A DNA stretch of 35,214 nt, from assembly GCA_035465395.1 (NCBI GenBank), contig DATHRK010000076.1, forward strand, positions 1 to 35,214, read 5' to 3'. This document shows, one piece after another, positions 6,906 through 15,282 of this stretch; position 1 is the stretch's first letter; each line of letters starts with the position of its first letter. Origin of the DNA: DATHRK01 sp035465395 (GTDB taxonomy: Bacteria > Gemmatimonadota > Gemmatimonadetes > Longimicrobiales > RSA9). A model generated the notes under the pieces. It did not search any database, was not told where the DNA came from, and saw only the letters and a list, made by a program, of their open reading frames with translations. Both the position numbers and the translations under genes were made by a program.

Positions 6906-9365
6906 CTAGGGCGCGGCGCCTTCCAGCGCCTTCCGCACTTCGCGGACGACGTCCTGTGAGGGGTGGCCGTCCTTGCGGACGACGGCTTCCACGCGTCCCC
7001 GCAGGCGTTCGATGTCGTCCTGGCTGAGGTCCTTCGCCGTCACTACCACCACCGGGATCTCCGACGCGGGGTCGTCGCGGCTGCGCAGCTCCTCGAGGAA
7101 CTGGAAGCCGTCGATCTCCGGGAGCAACAGGTCCAGCACGATCAGGGCCGGCGTGTCTTCCGCGACGCACTCGAGCCCGCGTCGTCCGTCGTCCGCCTGC
7201 TGGACCGTCCAGCCCTCCTTCTGCAGCGACCGCACGAGCAACTCGCGCGTGCTCGCGTCGTCCTCGACGACCAGCACCTTCCAAGCCCCGACACTCGCGA
7301 CCTGGGCGCGCACGACAGCGGCGAGACGCTCCCGCTCGACGGGCTTGGCCACGTAGTCCGCGGCGCCGAGCGCGTAGGCCTTCTTCCGCTCGTCGAGCAG
7401 GGTCAGGACGATGACCGGGATGTCGGCCAGATCAGGATCGGACTTGAAGACGGTGAGCGTTTGCCATCCGTCCATGCCGGGCATCATCAGGTCGAGGGTG
7501 ATGACGTCCGGACGTTCCTCGCGCGCCATGTCGACCCCCTCCTGACCGCCGCCCGCGACGCGCACCCGGAAGCCCTCCCTGCGCAGCATCCTGCGCAGCA
7601 CGTCGCGCGCGGCCGGCTGGTCGTCGATGATCAGCACGTTGGGCGCGCCCTCGGGTGGGTCCGGCTCGCGCTCGGCGACCGACTCGGCCTGCGCGCCGGA
7701 GGACGGGACGCTCGCGAGCCGCGACCCGCCTTCCCCGACGGCCGCGAGGTCGTCCGCGGCGGCGCCTTCGCGGGTGTCGGCCGGGATCCACACGCGGAAC
7801 CGCGTGCCCTGCCCTTCCGTGCTCTCAACGGCAATGCCGCCCCCCATCAGCTCGCAGAAGCGCTTGGTGATGGTGAGGCCCAATCCCGTTCCGCCGTACT
7901 TGCGGGTGGTCGACGCGTCGGCCTGCGTGAAGGGCTCGAACAGCCGACCGAGCTGCTCGTCGCTCATGCCGATGCCCGAGTCGGTCACTTCGAAGGTCAG
8001 CCGATCGGGCCCGCCGGGGACCGGCGACCGCTCGCCGATAAGACGAATCGTGCCGTCGTCGGTGAACTTGCTCGAGTTGCTGAGGAGGTTGAACAGGATC
8101 TGCCGCAGCTTGGTCTGGTCGGCGTGCACCTGCCCCAGGTTTTCGGCGACGATCTCGAGTCGATTGCCGTTCTTGGAGACGAGCGGCTGGACCGTGTGCC
8201 CCACCTCCTTCACGAGCCAGTCGACATCGAAGGTCTCGGGGAAGAGCTCCATCCGGCCCGCCTCGATCTTGGACAGGTCGAGGATGTCGCTGATCAACCC
8301 GAGCAGGTGCTTGCCCGCGCCGCGGATCTTGTCGAGGTCGGCCGAGAACGCCGGCTCTTCCAGCTCGTCGGCCTCCTCGATGAGCATTTCGCTGTAGCCG
8401 ATGATCGCGTTCAGCGGAGTGCGCAGCTCGTGGCTCATGTTCGCGAGGAAGCGGCTCTTGGCCTCGTTGGCCTCTTCGGCGACCGCGCGCGCGGTTTCGG
8501 CGGCCTTGCGCGCCTCCTCCACCTCCGCGCTGCGCTCCTGGAGGCCGTCCGCCATCGCGTTGAAGCTCCGCGCGACTTCGGCCAGCTCGTCGCGCCTGGT
8601 GGCGGGGATGCGGTAGTCGAGATCGCCGCCGCCGATGCGCGATGCGCCCTCCTTTAGCGTCGTAACGCCCGCGAGCAGCTCTCGCGACGTGACGAGCGCC
8701 AACAGCCCCCCCAGCAACGCGGAGATCAGGAAGCTCACCCACGCCACCTGGGACGTCGTGGCATCGGTCGTCCGGAACTGCTGGCTCGCCCGTGCGACCA
8801 GCTGGTCCTCCCGCTCGATCGCTCGGGGGAGGCGCTGCGTGAGGAGAGCCCCGGCGATCTGGTCTCCTTCGATCTGGGCCATCGTCGCCGCGGCCGGATC
8901 CTCTCCCAGGTTGCCGTAGAAGTCCTTCCAGTGCTTCCCCAGGACCTCGGTGCTGAACAGGACGGCGTTCAGGGAATCCTGCCCCTCCCCTTCGGCGAGG
9001 TCGACCGCGTTGCGGATCAAAAGCGTCGCGGAATCCACCGAGACCGCGAACGCCTCCTGCTCCTCCTCGCGCGGGGCGTCGAGGACCTCGAATCCTCCGA
9101 GCGCGCCACCCGTGAGGTCCACGAGGCGCTTGACGTCGTTCAGTCGACCGTTCGCGTCCTCGAGCAGACGCTGTCGTTCGATCGCGCGGCTCAGGTCGGA
9201 GAACGCCGCCTGCCTCTGGCTGGCCCCCCACGTGTAGATGAGGACGTTCACAGCCCCGAGGAACAGAAGCGCTCCGAACGCGATCAGGAGGTTGGTGCGA
9301 ATGGAGCGCGTATAGATCAGCCGAATTGCGCGCGTCGCGGGGGGCGCGCGGCGCGCGCCGCTCAT
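6906..9365 (-). CDS. Hybrid sensor histidine kinase with two receiver domains
   Basis: 819 aa. TM1 is at about 24-47. An extracytoplasmic helical region (about 48-207) follows, and TM2 is at about 208-226. HAMP is about 227-280, ending in EVARSFNAMADGL. A coiled coil (278-305) leads to HisKA with H312 in SHELRTPLNAII. The ATPase has the N box around N430, G1 in DSGIGMSD and G2 in GGTGLGL, so the catalytic core is intact. Receiver 1 spans about 577-690 (acceptor D625) and receiver 2 about 697-815 (acceptor D745). Its start overlaps the stop of the binding-protein gene by 4 nt (ATGA), so the two are translationally coupled. The probable input is the periplasmic binding protein acting on the helical sensor region; that is inference. 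Outputs could be the two receivers or the stand-alone receiver downstream. Confidence 0.95.
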   Translation of the reverse strand: MSGARRAPPATRAIRLIYTRSIRTNLLIAFGALLFLGAVNVLIYTWGASQRQAAFSDLSRAIERQRLLEDANGRLNDVKRLVDLTGGALGGFEVLDAPREEEQEAFAVSVDSATLLIRNAVDLAEGEGQDSLNAVLFSTEVLGKHWKDFYGNLGEDPAAATMAQIEGDQIAGALLTQRLPRAIEREDQLVARASQQFRTTDATTSQVAWVSFLISALLGGLLALVTSRELLAGVTTLKEGASRIGGGDLDYRIPATRRDELAEVARSFNAMADGLQERSAEVEEARKAAETARAVAEEANEAKSRFLANMSHELRTPLNAIIGYSEMLIEEADELEEPAFSADLDKIRGAGKHLLGLISDILDLSKIEAGRMELFPETFDVDWLVKEVGHTVQPLVSKNGNRLEIVAENLGQVHADQTKLRQILFNLLSNSSKFTDDGTIRLIGERSPVPGGPDRLTFEVTDSGIGMSDEQLGRLFEPFTQADASTTRKYGGTGLGLTITKRFCELMGGGIAVESTEGQGTRFRVWIPADTREGAAADDLAAVGEGGSRLASVPSSGAQAESVAEREPDPPEGAPNVLIIDDQPAARDVLRRMLRREGFRVRVAGGGQEGVDMAREERPDVITLDLMMPGMDGWQTLTVFKSDPDLADIPVIVLTLLDERKKAYALGAADYVAKPVERERLAAVVRAQVASVGAWKVLVVEDDASTRELLVRSLQKEGWTVQQADDGRRGLECVAEDTPALIVLDLLLPEIDGFQFLEELRSRDDPASEIPVVVVTAKDLSQDDIERLRGRVEAVVRKDGHPSQDVVREVRKALEGAAP

Positions 9366-9850
9366 TGCAGGGGATACCCGTTCTGGCCGGGAGCCGTCCC
9401 GTCGATCCGGAGAACCTTCACGGAGCCCGTGGCCGCGGACGCGTCCAGGAACGAGATCGCCCCCGGAATCGCCGCCACCAGCTCGAGCGTCGACTCGGTG
9501 CTGTAGACGATCTTCGGGCCGGAGCTCACCTCGGCGCGGAACAGCTTGGCGATCCAGTACTGGCGGAACTGGCCCTCGTTCATCTCGTACACGCGATCCA
9601 GGATCACCGCGCGCTCGCTCGACCTCGGCGGTCGTACGAGCAGGGTCACGCGTGTCCGGCCGCCGCTCCAGAACTGCTGCTCACCGAGAAAGATCCTGCG
9701 CAGCTCGTCGAAGGAGATGTCGTCCACGGGCGTGTCGGGGTGCACGACGATCGCCACCGGGGCGGCCGCGGGCGGCGGTGGGGCGGCGCCGAGGAGCCCG
9801 AGGGTCAGCACGGTCCCGACGATCGCGCCGACCGCCACGTTGCTCCGCAT
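9362..9850 (-). CDS. Periplasmic phosphate-binding-protein-like (PstS-like) protein
   Basis: 162 aa from ATG 9850, with AGAGG 7 nt upstream; the longer upstream frame is Arg-rich and unlikely. Residues 1-30 are a signal peptide (MRSNVAVGAIVGTVLTLGLLG). The mature part matches the short PBP-like domain related to PstS (PF12849 type). It has VDDISFDELRRIFLGE, then the tryptophan patch QFWSGGRTRV, the middle segment YEMNEGQFRQYW and the final GAISFLDA. At about 160 aa it is roughly half a true PstS, and no PstCAB transporter genes are present. It is therefore more likely a ligand sensor or chaperone for the adjacent kinase than a transport protein. It sits 11 nt after the porin-like gene and overlaps the kinase gene. 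Confidence 0.85.
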   Translation of the reverse strand: MRSNVAVGAIVGTVLTLGLLGAAPPPPAAAPVAIVVHPDTPVDDISFDELRRIFLGEQQFWSGGRTRVTLLVRPPRSSERAVILDRVYEMNEGQFRQYWIAKLFRAEVSSGPKIVYSTESTLELVAAIPGAISFLDASAATGSVKVLRIDGTAPGQNGYPLQ

Positions 9851-9861
9851 CGTCGGCCTCT

Positions 9862-10935
9862 TCACGGCGCGGCGGCGGCGCCGCCGCCGAACGTCGCCGC
9901 AACGAAGCTCGCCTGAACGGCGAGAGTGTTCGTCCATTCTCGTGCGATCCTCTGACGCTGGTATTCCACCTTCAGCGCGGCGAACGGCGACACGTCGATG
10001 CGGGCTCCACCGATCAGCATCGTGCGCTCCCGACTCTGGGCGTAGATCGGATGCCCCACGCCGACCTCGATCCGCTCCCCGCGGACGTAGGGCTTCACGC
10101 TCGAAAGCCCGCCACCCGGCCGATACGCCAGTTGCAGATAGTAGGCGTCGCCCGACACCGCGTCGTCATCGACGCCGCTGAGGTCGTGGGCAAAATGGAT
10201 GTACTGGGCGATCACCTCCGGGCGCTCGCGATCCAGCACCGCGTGCGCAGAGACGATGCGCTCGTCGATCTCCGGCGCCGCGTCCCCCGGGCTCAGCCGG
10301 TCGGCGTAGAACGCGCCGCCGAGGCGCAGGCCACGCACCGTCACGGGCTCCACGTAGAGCTCGCCCACGACGGCCCGGTTGTGGTTGACGTCCCCCGCCT
10401 CGCCGGCGAGCGAGAGATTCTCGTGGCGCCCGTTGCCCACGCCGACGGAGTAGCCCACGCCGGCCCGCCCGGGCACGTTGCCTTCCACCATCAGCCCGAC
10501 GAAGTGGATGGGGATCACGTTCGCGCCGGCGATCGACTGCGGCCGTCCGACGGTGGTCTGGAGCCACAGGCCGTGATGGTAGGACTCGTTCCAGTAGTCG
10601 ACGGGGGTGTGGTAGCGACCTACCCCGATCTTGAAGGCGTCGCGCAGATCGTAGCGGACGATCAGCCGTTCCACCGAGAAGCGCACTTCGTCCGACCGGG
10701 AGGTGGCCGCGGCCTCCGCGAACACGTTGACGCGGTCGCTCAGCGCGGCGCTCATATGGCCGACGAACTGGCCCAGCCGGAACCCCTCCGCCCCCGCCGC
10801 GTCGGACGCCTCGAAATCCACGTCGCCGAACCCCATCACGTTGATCGAGGGGATTCCGTCTACGCCCTGCGCGGCCAGCGGCGCCGCGCAGGCCAGCAGC
10901 ACCGAGGCGACGGCCGCGGCGTTCCAAGCTCTCAT
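9862..10935 (-). CDS. Outer-membrane porin-like beta-barrel protein
   Basis: 357 aa from ATG 10935, with GGGAGA just upstream. A clear signal peptide (residues 1-23, cut near PLAAQG) is followed by alternating amphipathic strands. Examples are INVMGFGDVDFEAS, FKIGVGRYHTPVDYWNE and YYLQLAYRPGGGLSSVKPYVRGERIEV, and the protein ends in long strands with aromatic residues. This is typical of an outer-membrane barrel. Similar proteins are found beside binding protein-kinase pairs and are often annotated as putative porins. It is the first gene of a five-gene operon and starts 98 nt after the sulfide operon on the same strand. Substrate selectivity cannot be inferred. The C-terminus is an unusual GGGAAAAP tail rather than a terminal aromatic residue. 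Confidence 0.8.
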   Translation of the reverse strand: MRAWNAAAVASVLLACAAPLAAQGVDGIPSINVMGFGDVDFEASDAAGAEGFRLGQFVGHMSAALSDRVNVFAEAAATSRSDEVRFSVERLIVRYDLRDAFKIGVGRYHTPVDYWNESYHHGLWLQTTVGRPQSIAGANVIPIHFVGLMVEGNVPGRAGVGYSVGVGNGRHENLSLAGEAGDVNHNRAVVGELYVEPVTVRGLRLGGAFYADRLSPGDAAPEIDERIVSAHAVLDRERPEVIAQYIHFAHDLSGVDDDAVSGDAYYLQLAYRPGGGLSSVKPYVRGERIEVGVGHPIYAQSRERTMLIGGARIDVSPFAALKVEYQRQRIAREWTNTLAVQASFVAATFGGGAAAAP

Positions 10936-11033
10936 CCGGGTCTCCCTGGTGCGGTGCTCACTGGGCGTCGCTGCCGCGAGGCCTCCCCTCATCGACCTAC
11001 CAAGATACCGCGCGCCCTGCCCGCCACAAACCG

Positions 11034-11543
11034 CTAGTGAGGCAGGCGCGGACGCAGCGCTCCGTAGGTCCAGGCGCCTACGATCGCGCCCAGCAGAGCG
11101 ACGGCCACGACTTCGGCGCCCGCGCCGATGAGCGCGAACATCGGCCCCGGGCAGGCGCCCACCAGAGCCCACCCGACACCGAACAGGAGGCCGCCGATGG
11201 CGTAGCGGGCGCCCGACCCCATCTGTTTGGGCACGATCGTGATCGGCTCCCCGGTCGCCGAGCGGAGGCCGCTGCGCTCGATGAGCGCGACGGCCGGAAC
11301 CGCCACCAGCAGCGCGCTGCCCATGACGCCGTACATGTGGATGCCCTGGAACCGGAACATCTCCTGGATCCGGAACCACGACACCACCTCCGACTTGATC
11401 AGCACGACGCCGAACACGATGCCGAGGAGGAGGTAGACCGCGAGCTGGAAGAGGGTCGGCTGCGCCGGCGCGTGCGGGTGGGGGGTCTGGGCCTCCGCCG
11501 ATCCCTCGCGGAGCGGCGCGGCGGGAATCGCCGGGTGGGTCAC
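11034..11543 (-). CDS. DUF6691 / YeeE-YedE family sulfur transporter half
   Basis: 169 aa from GTG 11543, which overlaps the stop of the preceding YeeE gene by 4 nt (GTGA). After a 30-residue polar, His/Pro-rich N-terminus there are four hydrophobic segments (about 32-49, 71-88, 113-131 and 137-160). The conserved cysteine motif GWALVGACPGPMFALIG has C131. The family forms half of split YeeE/YedE-type channels, whose conserved Cys residues handle thiosulfate or other reduced-sulfur species. Paired with the upstream MBL-rhodanese and YeeE genes, it forms a well-known sulfide/persulfide arrangement. It is the last gene of the operon. Confidence 0.92.
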   Translation of the reverse strand: MTHPAIPAAPLREGSAEAQTPHPHAPAQPTLFQLAVYLLLGIVFGVVLIKSEVVSWFRIQEMFRFQGIHMYGVMGSALLVAVPAVALIERSGLRSATGEPITIVPKQMGSGARYAIGGLLFGVGWALVGACPGPMFALIGAGAEVVAVALLGAIVGAWTYGALRPRLPH

Positions 11544-12112
11544 GGCGCCGCTCCCAGGACCAGGGGCAGCAGCCAGAACGTCGCCGCCACGCCGCCCGCG
11601 AAGAACCCGATGACCGCGATCAGCGAGGGCAGCTGGCGATCCGCGAGGCCCATGATCGCGTGTCCGGACGTGCACCCGCCCGCGTAGGACGCGCCGAAAC
11701 CGATCAGGAAGCCGCCGAGGAGGACGGCGACGATGCCGGCCGGCGTCCGGAGCGCGGCGAAGCTGAACAGGTCGTCCGGCAGGAGCCCGCCGAAGTCGGA
11801 GATGCCGAGCCGGGCGAGATCGGCCCTGGTCGCCGCCGAGATCGCGACGTCCCCTCCGCCTCCCAGCAGCGCAACGGCGAGGAAGCCGCCGACGACGATG
11901 CCGGTCGCGAACGCCAGATTCCAGGATGCCGTGCGGCGCCAGTCGAAGCGGAAGAACGGCACCCGTGCGGGGGCGGCAATCGCGCAGATCGTGCGCAGAT
12001 TCGCGGACACCCCGAACATCTTGTTGCCGACCAGGAGCAGCGCGGGCACGAGTAGGCCGATCAGCGGCCCGGCGATCCACCACGGCCAGGGCGCGAGGAG
12101 CGCGTCGAGCAC
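11540..12112 (-). CDS. YeeE/YedE family sulfur transporter half
   Basis: 190 aa from GTG 12112, which starts 1 nt after the stop of the MBL-rhodanese gene. The long in-frame extension upstream would overlap that gene and is rejected. Hydrophobic segments lie at about 9-29, 64-85, 123-143 and 155-185. The signature FGASYAGGCTSGHAIMG carries C147, the reactive cysteine of the family. In split systems this protein and its DUF6691 partner together make a full YeeE-like transporter. Its position after a persulfide dioxygenase-like gene suggests import or export of a reduced-sulfur compound for detoxification or assimilation. Confidence 0.93.
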   Translation of the reverse strand: MLDALLAPWPWWIAGPLIGLLVPALLLVGNKMFGVSANLRTICAIAAPARVPFFRFDWRRTASWNLAFATGIVVGGFLAVALLGGGGDVAISAATRADLARLGISDFGGLLPDDLFSFAALRTPAGIVAVLLGGFLIGFGASYAGGCTSGHAIMGLADRQLPSLIAVIGFFAGGVAATFWLLPLVLGAAP

Positions 12113-12113
12113 G

Positions 12114-13601
12114 TCAGCGACTTTCGGCGAACGACGGCTCCTCGGCGCCCCGCTCCACCGGGCCGCCGCTCGCGACCCACGCCGACCACGGCTCGCCCAC
12201 GTAGCGCACGTCGCGGCCCGCCCGCGCGAGGTAGGCGGCGGCCGCCGCCGAGCGGGCGCCGCTCTGGCAGTGGACCACCAGCGTGCCCTCCGGGGGCAGG
12301 CGCTCCGGCAGATAGACCGGCAGGCGCGTGTAGGAGGCGTTGATGGAGCCCGGCACATGGCCCTCTGCGTGCTCCGAAGCGAAGCGCACGTCCACCACGT
12401 GGACGGCCGGGTCCGCCTGCATCGACGCCACGTCGTCGAAGGCGACCTCGGGAATGGAGGCGCTGTCTCCGCCACCTTCGAAGTACGCCTCCAGCGTCTC
12501 GGGCGTGGCGTACGCCGGAACCCGGTCGTAGCCGATGCGGACGAGATCGCGCACCGCCTCGTCCACGCCATCGGCATCGATGATCAGCAGGAAAGGCGTG
12601 GTCTCGTCCACCACCAGCGAGCCGACGACGGTGTTGAAGCTCTTGTTGAAGGGAGCGTACAGCGCGCCGGGTACGTGCCGCGCCATGAAGGACGCCCGGT
12701 CGAGGCGCGTGTCGAGAACGGTCCAATCGCCGGCCGCGATGGCGTCGGCGAGCTGCGACGCGTCGAGGACGCGCGGCTCGGGCAGTCCGGGCAGGAGGGG
12801 GACGCCGTCCCGGTTGTCGCGCTTCATGCGCGCGAAGTACATCTGCGGCTCCGGCTGGCCCGCCAGAATGGCGCTGACGAAGTGCGCCTCGCCCCCTTCG
12901 GCCTCGGCGAGCGCGGCGTTGTAGCGCTTCTCGTAGCCGACCGTGCTCGTGGGCACCGCGCCGAGCCCCTTGCCGCACGCCGACCCCGCGCCGTGCCCCG
13001 GCCACACCTGCAGGTGGTCGGCGAGCTCGTTGAAGAGCGGCAGCGATCGATACAGCTCGCGCGCCGCGTCGTCCTGGGCGCCGACGATGCCGGCCGCCTG
13101 TTCCAGCAGGTCCGGCCGACCGAGGCTCCCCACGAAGACGAAGTCGCCCGTCGCCACGCCGATGGGCGTGGACGCGCCGCCGCCGTGATCGAGCACGACG
13201 AAGCTCATGTGCTCGGGCGTGTGCCCCGGCGTGTGGAGCGCGCGCACCTCGATGTTGCCGACACGGAACGTGTCGCCATGATGCAGGAACGTGACGTCGT
13301 ACGGCGAGCCGTCGGCGCGGCGGCCGTGCGCCCACTTCGATTCCCACGCTTCACCCCCCTCGGCGGACAGATAGGCGCGCACGCCCTCGCGTTCGGCGAA
13401 GGCCCGCGCCCCCGACAGGAAGTCGGCGTGGATGTGCGTCTCGGCGACGGCCGTGATCGTCAGCCCCTCGGCGGCCGCCAGCGCGTCGTAGCGGTCGATA
13501 TCCCTTTCCGGGTCTATCAGGAGCGCTTCACCCGTCGCCTGACAGCCCACCAGATAGGCGTACTGGGCGAGCTTGGGATCGTGATATTGGCGGAGTAGCA
13601 T
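12114..13601 (-). CDS. MBL-fold hydrolase with two rhodanese domains (persulfide dioxygenase / Blh-like)
   Basis: 495 aa, full length for this architecture. The metallo-beta-lactamase domain (1-240) has H56-x-H58-x-D60, H127, D153 and H203. This is the ETHE1-type iron site that oxidises glutathione persulfide or a related persulfide to sulfite. The first rhodanese-like domain (about 280-370) has IIDADG where the active-site Cys loop should be, so it is catalytically dead. The second (about 375-490) carries C445 in VVHCQSGARS and should be able to form a persulfide. The start is an ATG at 13601. It heads an operon with split YeeE/YedE genes, as in the bigR/blh sulfide operons, but no BigR-type regulator is present here. 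Confidence 0.95.
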   Translation of the reverse strand: MLLRQYHDPKLAQYAYLVGCQATGEALLIDPERDIDRYDALAAAEGLTITAVAETHIHADFLSGARAFAEREGVRAYLSAEGGEAWESKWAHGRRADGSPYDVTFLHHGDTFRVGNIEVRALHTPGHTPEHMSFVVLDHGGGASTPIGVATGDFVFVGSLGRPDLLEQAAGIVGAQDDAARELYRSLPLFNELADHLQVWPGHGAGSACGKGLGAVPTSTVGYEKRYNAALAEAEGGEAHFVSAILAGQPEPQMYFARMKRDNRDGVPLLPGLPEPRVLDASQLADAIAAGDWTVLDTRLDRASFMARHVPGALYAPFNKSFNTVVGSLVVDETTPFLLIIDADGVDEAVRDLVRIGYDRVPAYATPETLEAYFEGGGDSASIPEVAFDDVASMQADPAVHVVDVRFASEHAEGHVPGSINASYTRLPVYLPERLPPEGTLVVHCQSGARSAAAAAYLARAGRDVRYVGEPWSAWVASGGPVERGAEEPSFAESR

Positions 13602-13908
13602 CGTGGTCTCTTCGGTTACGGGGCACGGAGGACCCGCCGCGGCTGCAGAAGCATGGCCCGGCGACGTGGGCGCGGCAACACCGACCCCGGCACCGACCCG
13701 CGGTCCCCGGGGCGGGCGCCCCCGAGGCGATCGGTTCAGCCGGCAGCCGCGGCGCAGCCGCCGCGATGAGAGCCGCGCGCGTCGCGCGAGGCGCGATCCC
13801 TGCGATCCGGCGCGGGCACGATCGCGGACGCTCGCCTCGCCCTTCGCCGCTCCCGCCGGAGATGGCAGACCGACGTCCTCGCGTCAACCGGTAACGCGTG
13901 AGGCACCG
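13602..13908. other. Gene-free divergent region between sulfide operon and PLD gene
   Basis: About 307 nt of GC-rich sequence should contain promoters for both flanking genes. No confident -35/-10 pair can be read. The only structure noted is an 11-bp inverted repeat (13636-13646 with 13743-13753). It is made only of G, C and one T or A, so it may be chance. Confidence 0.5.
13898..13903 (+). promoter_or_regulatory. Ribosome-binding site deciding a TTG start
   Basis: GTGAGG lies 5 nt before TTG 13909. It supports the shorter PLD protein and its N-terminal anchor (LKKKLLAALVVIGLIGVV). Confidence 0.55.
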
Positions 13909-15204
13909 TTGAAGAAGAAGCTGCTTGCGGCGCTGGTCGTCATCGGCCTCATCGGGGTGGTCTACAACGGCTATCGGATCCTCGTCCCGGACGCGGCGGA
14001 CGAGCTGCCGTCGCACTACGCCGCGGACGAGAGCGCCGACTTCGGCCTGCTCGAAACCTTCGCGCTGCAGGTGACCGCGCCCATCGTCACCGGCAACCGG
14101 ATCACCGTGCTCGAGAACGGGGACGAGATCTTCCCCGCGATGCTGGAGGCGATCCGGGGCGCGCGGAGCTCCGTCGACCTGCTGACCTACGTGTACTGGT
14201 CGGGCGACATCGCCACGGAGTTCGCCGACGCGCTCGCGGAAGCGGACGAGCGCGGCGTGGAGGTGCGGGTCATCCTGGACGCGTACGGCGCGTCGAAGAT
14301 GCCCGACGAGGTGCGGGTCCGCCTGGAGGAGAGCGGGGTCCGCGTCGGCTGGTTCCATCCCGTGCGCTGGTACAACCTGAACCGGCTCAACCACCGCACG
14401 CACCGCAAGGTGCTGGTGGTCGACGACAGCATCGCGTTCACCGGTGGCGTCGGCATCGCCGAGGAATGGACGGGCGACGCGCGCAATCCCGACGAGTGGC
14501 GGGACAACCACTTCCTGGTCGAGGGGCCCGTCGTGCGCAGCCTCGCCGGGGCCTTCGCCGAGAACTGGCGCGACGCGACGGGCGAGGTGCTGGCGGAGGG
14601 GGTGTCGTTCGCGCGCGGCGCGATCACGGGAATGGACACGGACTCCACGGGCACCGCGCGCATCGTGCCGCTGGTCACCTCGCCCCGCGGGGACATCTCC
14701 AACATGGCCCTGCTCTACTGGATGGTCCTGGCGCGGGCGAGGGAGTCGGTGGACATCGTCACGCCGTATTTCGTCCCCGACGGCGCCGTTCTGGACGCGC
14801 TGGCGGGCGCCGCGGAGCGGGGCCTCAGGATCCGCCTCCTCCTGCCCGGACCGCACAACGACAGCTGGCTCGTGAAGGTCTCGTCGGCGACCCGCCTGGG
14901 GCCACTCCTGGACGCCGGCATCCAGGTCTACGAGTACCAGCCCACGATGCTGCACCAGAAGACCGTCGTGGCCGATGGGCGCTGGAGCATCATCGGTTCG
15001 CCGAACTTCGACAACCGCTCGTTCGAGCTGAACGACGAGGTCGCCTTGCTCGTGGACGACCCGCGGCTCGCGGCCGAGCTTACCGAGGGCATCGAGAGGG
15101 ACATCGAGCGGTCGGTGCCGCTCGACCGCGAGCGACTCGGCGGCCGGCCGGTCTGGGACAAGCTGGGGGGCTGGGCGGCGCTGCTGCTGCGGGAGCAGCT
15201 CTGA
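13909..15204 (+). CDS. Membrane-anchored phospholipase D family protein / cardiolipin synthase
   Basis: 431 aa from TTG 13909. The upstream continuation of the frame to 13603 is Arg/Pro-rich noise. Residues 2-20 are a membrane anchor. Two HKD motifs are complete: H165-R-K-x4-D in THRKVLVVDD and H349-Q-K-x4-D in LHQKTVVADG. Each is followed by the usual GG/GSPNFDNRSFELNDEV context. The layout is that of ClsA/ClsB-type cardiolipin synthases, which join two phosphatidylglycerols or use phosphatidylethanolamine as co-substrate at the membrane. Other PLD phosphodiesterases remain possible. A hairpin overlaps its stop codon. Confidence 0.9.
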   Translation: MKKKLLAALVVIGLIGVVYNGYRILVPDAADELPSHYAADESADFGLLETFALQVTAPIVTGNRITVLENGDEIFPAMLEAIRGARSSVDLLTYVYWSGDIATEFADALAEADERGVEVRVILDAYGASKMPDEVRVRLEESGVRVGWFHPVRWYNLNRLNHRTHRKVLVVDDSIAFTGGVGIAEEWTGDARNPDEWRDNHFLVEGPVVRSLAGAFAENWRDATGEVLAEGVSFARGAITGMDTDSTGTARIVPLVTSPRGDISNMALLYWMVLARARESVDIVTPYFVPDGAVLDALAGAAERGLRIRLLLPGPHNDSWLVKVSSATRLGPLLDAGIQVYEYQPTMLHQKTVVADGRWSIIGSPNFDNRSFELNDEVALLVDDPRLAAELTEGIERDIERSVPLDRERLGGRPVWDKLGGWAALLLREQL

Positions 15205-15221
15205 CAGGTCGGCGACCTGTC
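15203..15221. terminator. Hairpin overlapping the PLD stop codon
   Basis: GACAGGTC (15203-15210) pairs perfectly with 15214-15221 around a 3-nt loop. The left arm includes the last two bases of the TGA stop. It lies between convergent genes. There is no T tract. Confidence 0.5.
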
Positions 15222-15282
15222 CAGCCCCGCCCCTGGCGCTACGCTGGTGCCGCGGGGCGGGTGCCCGCGCCCTCCGGCGCGC

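Noticed and set aside
6963..8657. A 564-codon plus-strand frame opposite the hybrid kinase
   Set aside because: The minus-strand frame encodes complete HisKA, ATPase and receiver domains; this frame is His/Arg-rich without any domain.
9362..9850. A phosphate ABC transporter locus (pst)
   Set aside because: Only a short PstS-like protein is present; no permease, ATPase or PhoU genes are adjacent.
12113..12577. An N-terminal extension of the YeeE/YedE gene overlapping the MBL-rhodanese gene
   Set aside because: That part has no membrane character and lies out of frame inside the second rhodanese domain; the GTG at 12112 gives a normal protein.
13709..13722. A GC-rich palindrome in the 13602-13908 region as an operator
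   Set aside because: It has a 6-bp stem of only G and C with a 2-nt loop, which is not distinguishable from background in this window.
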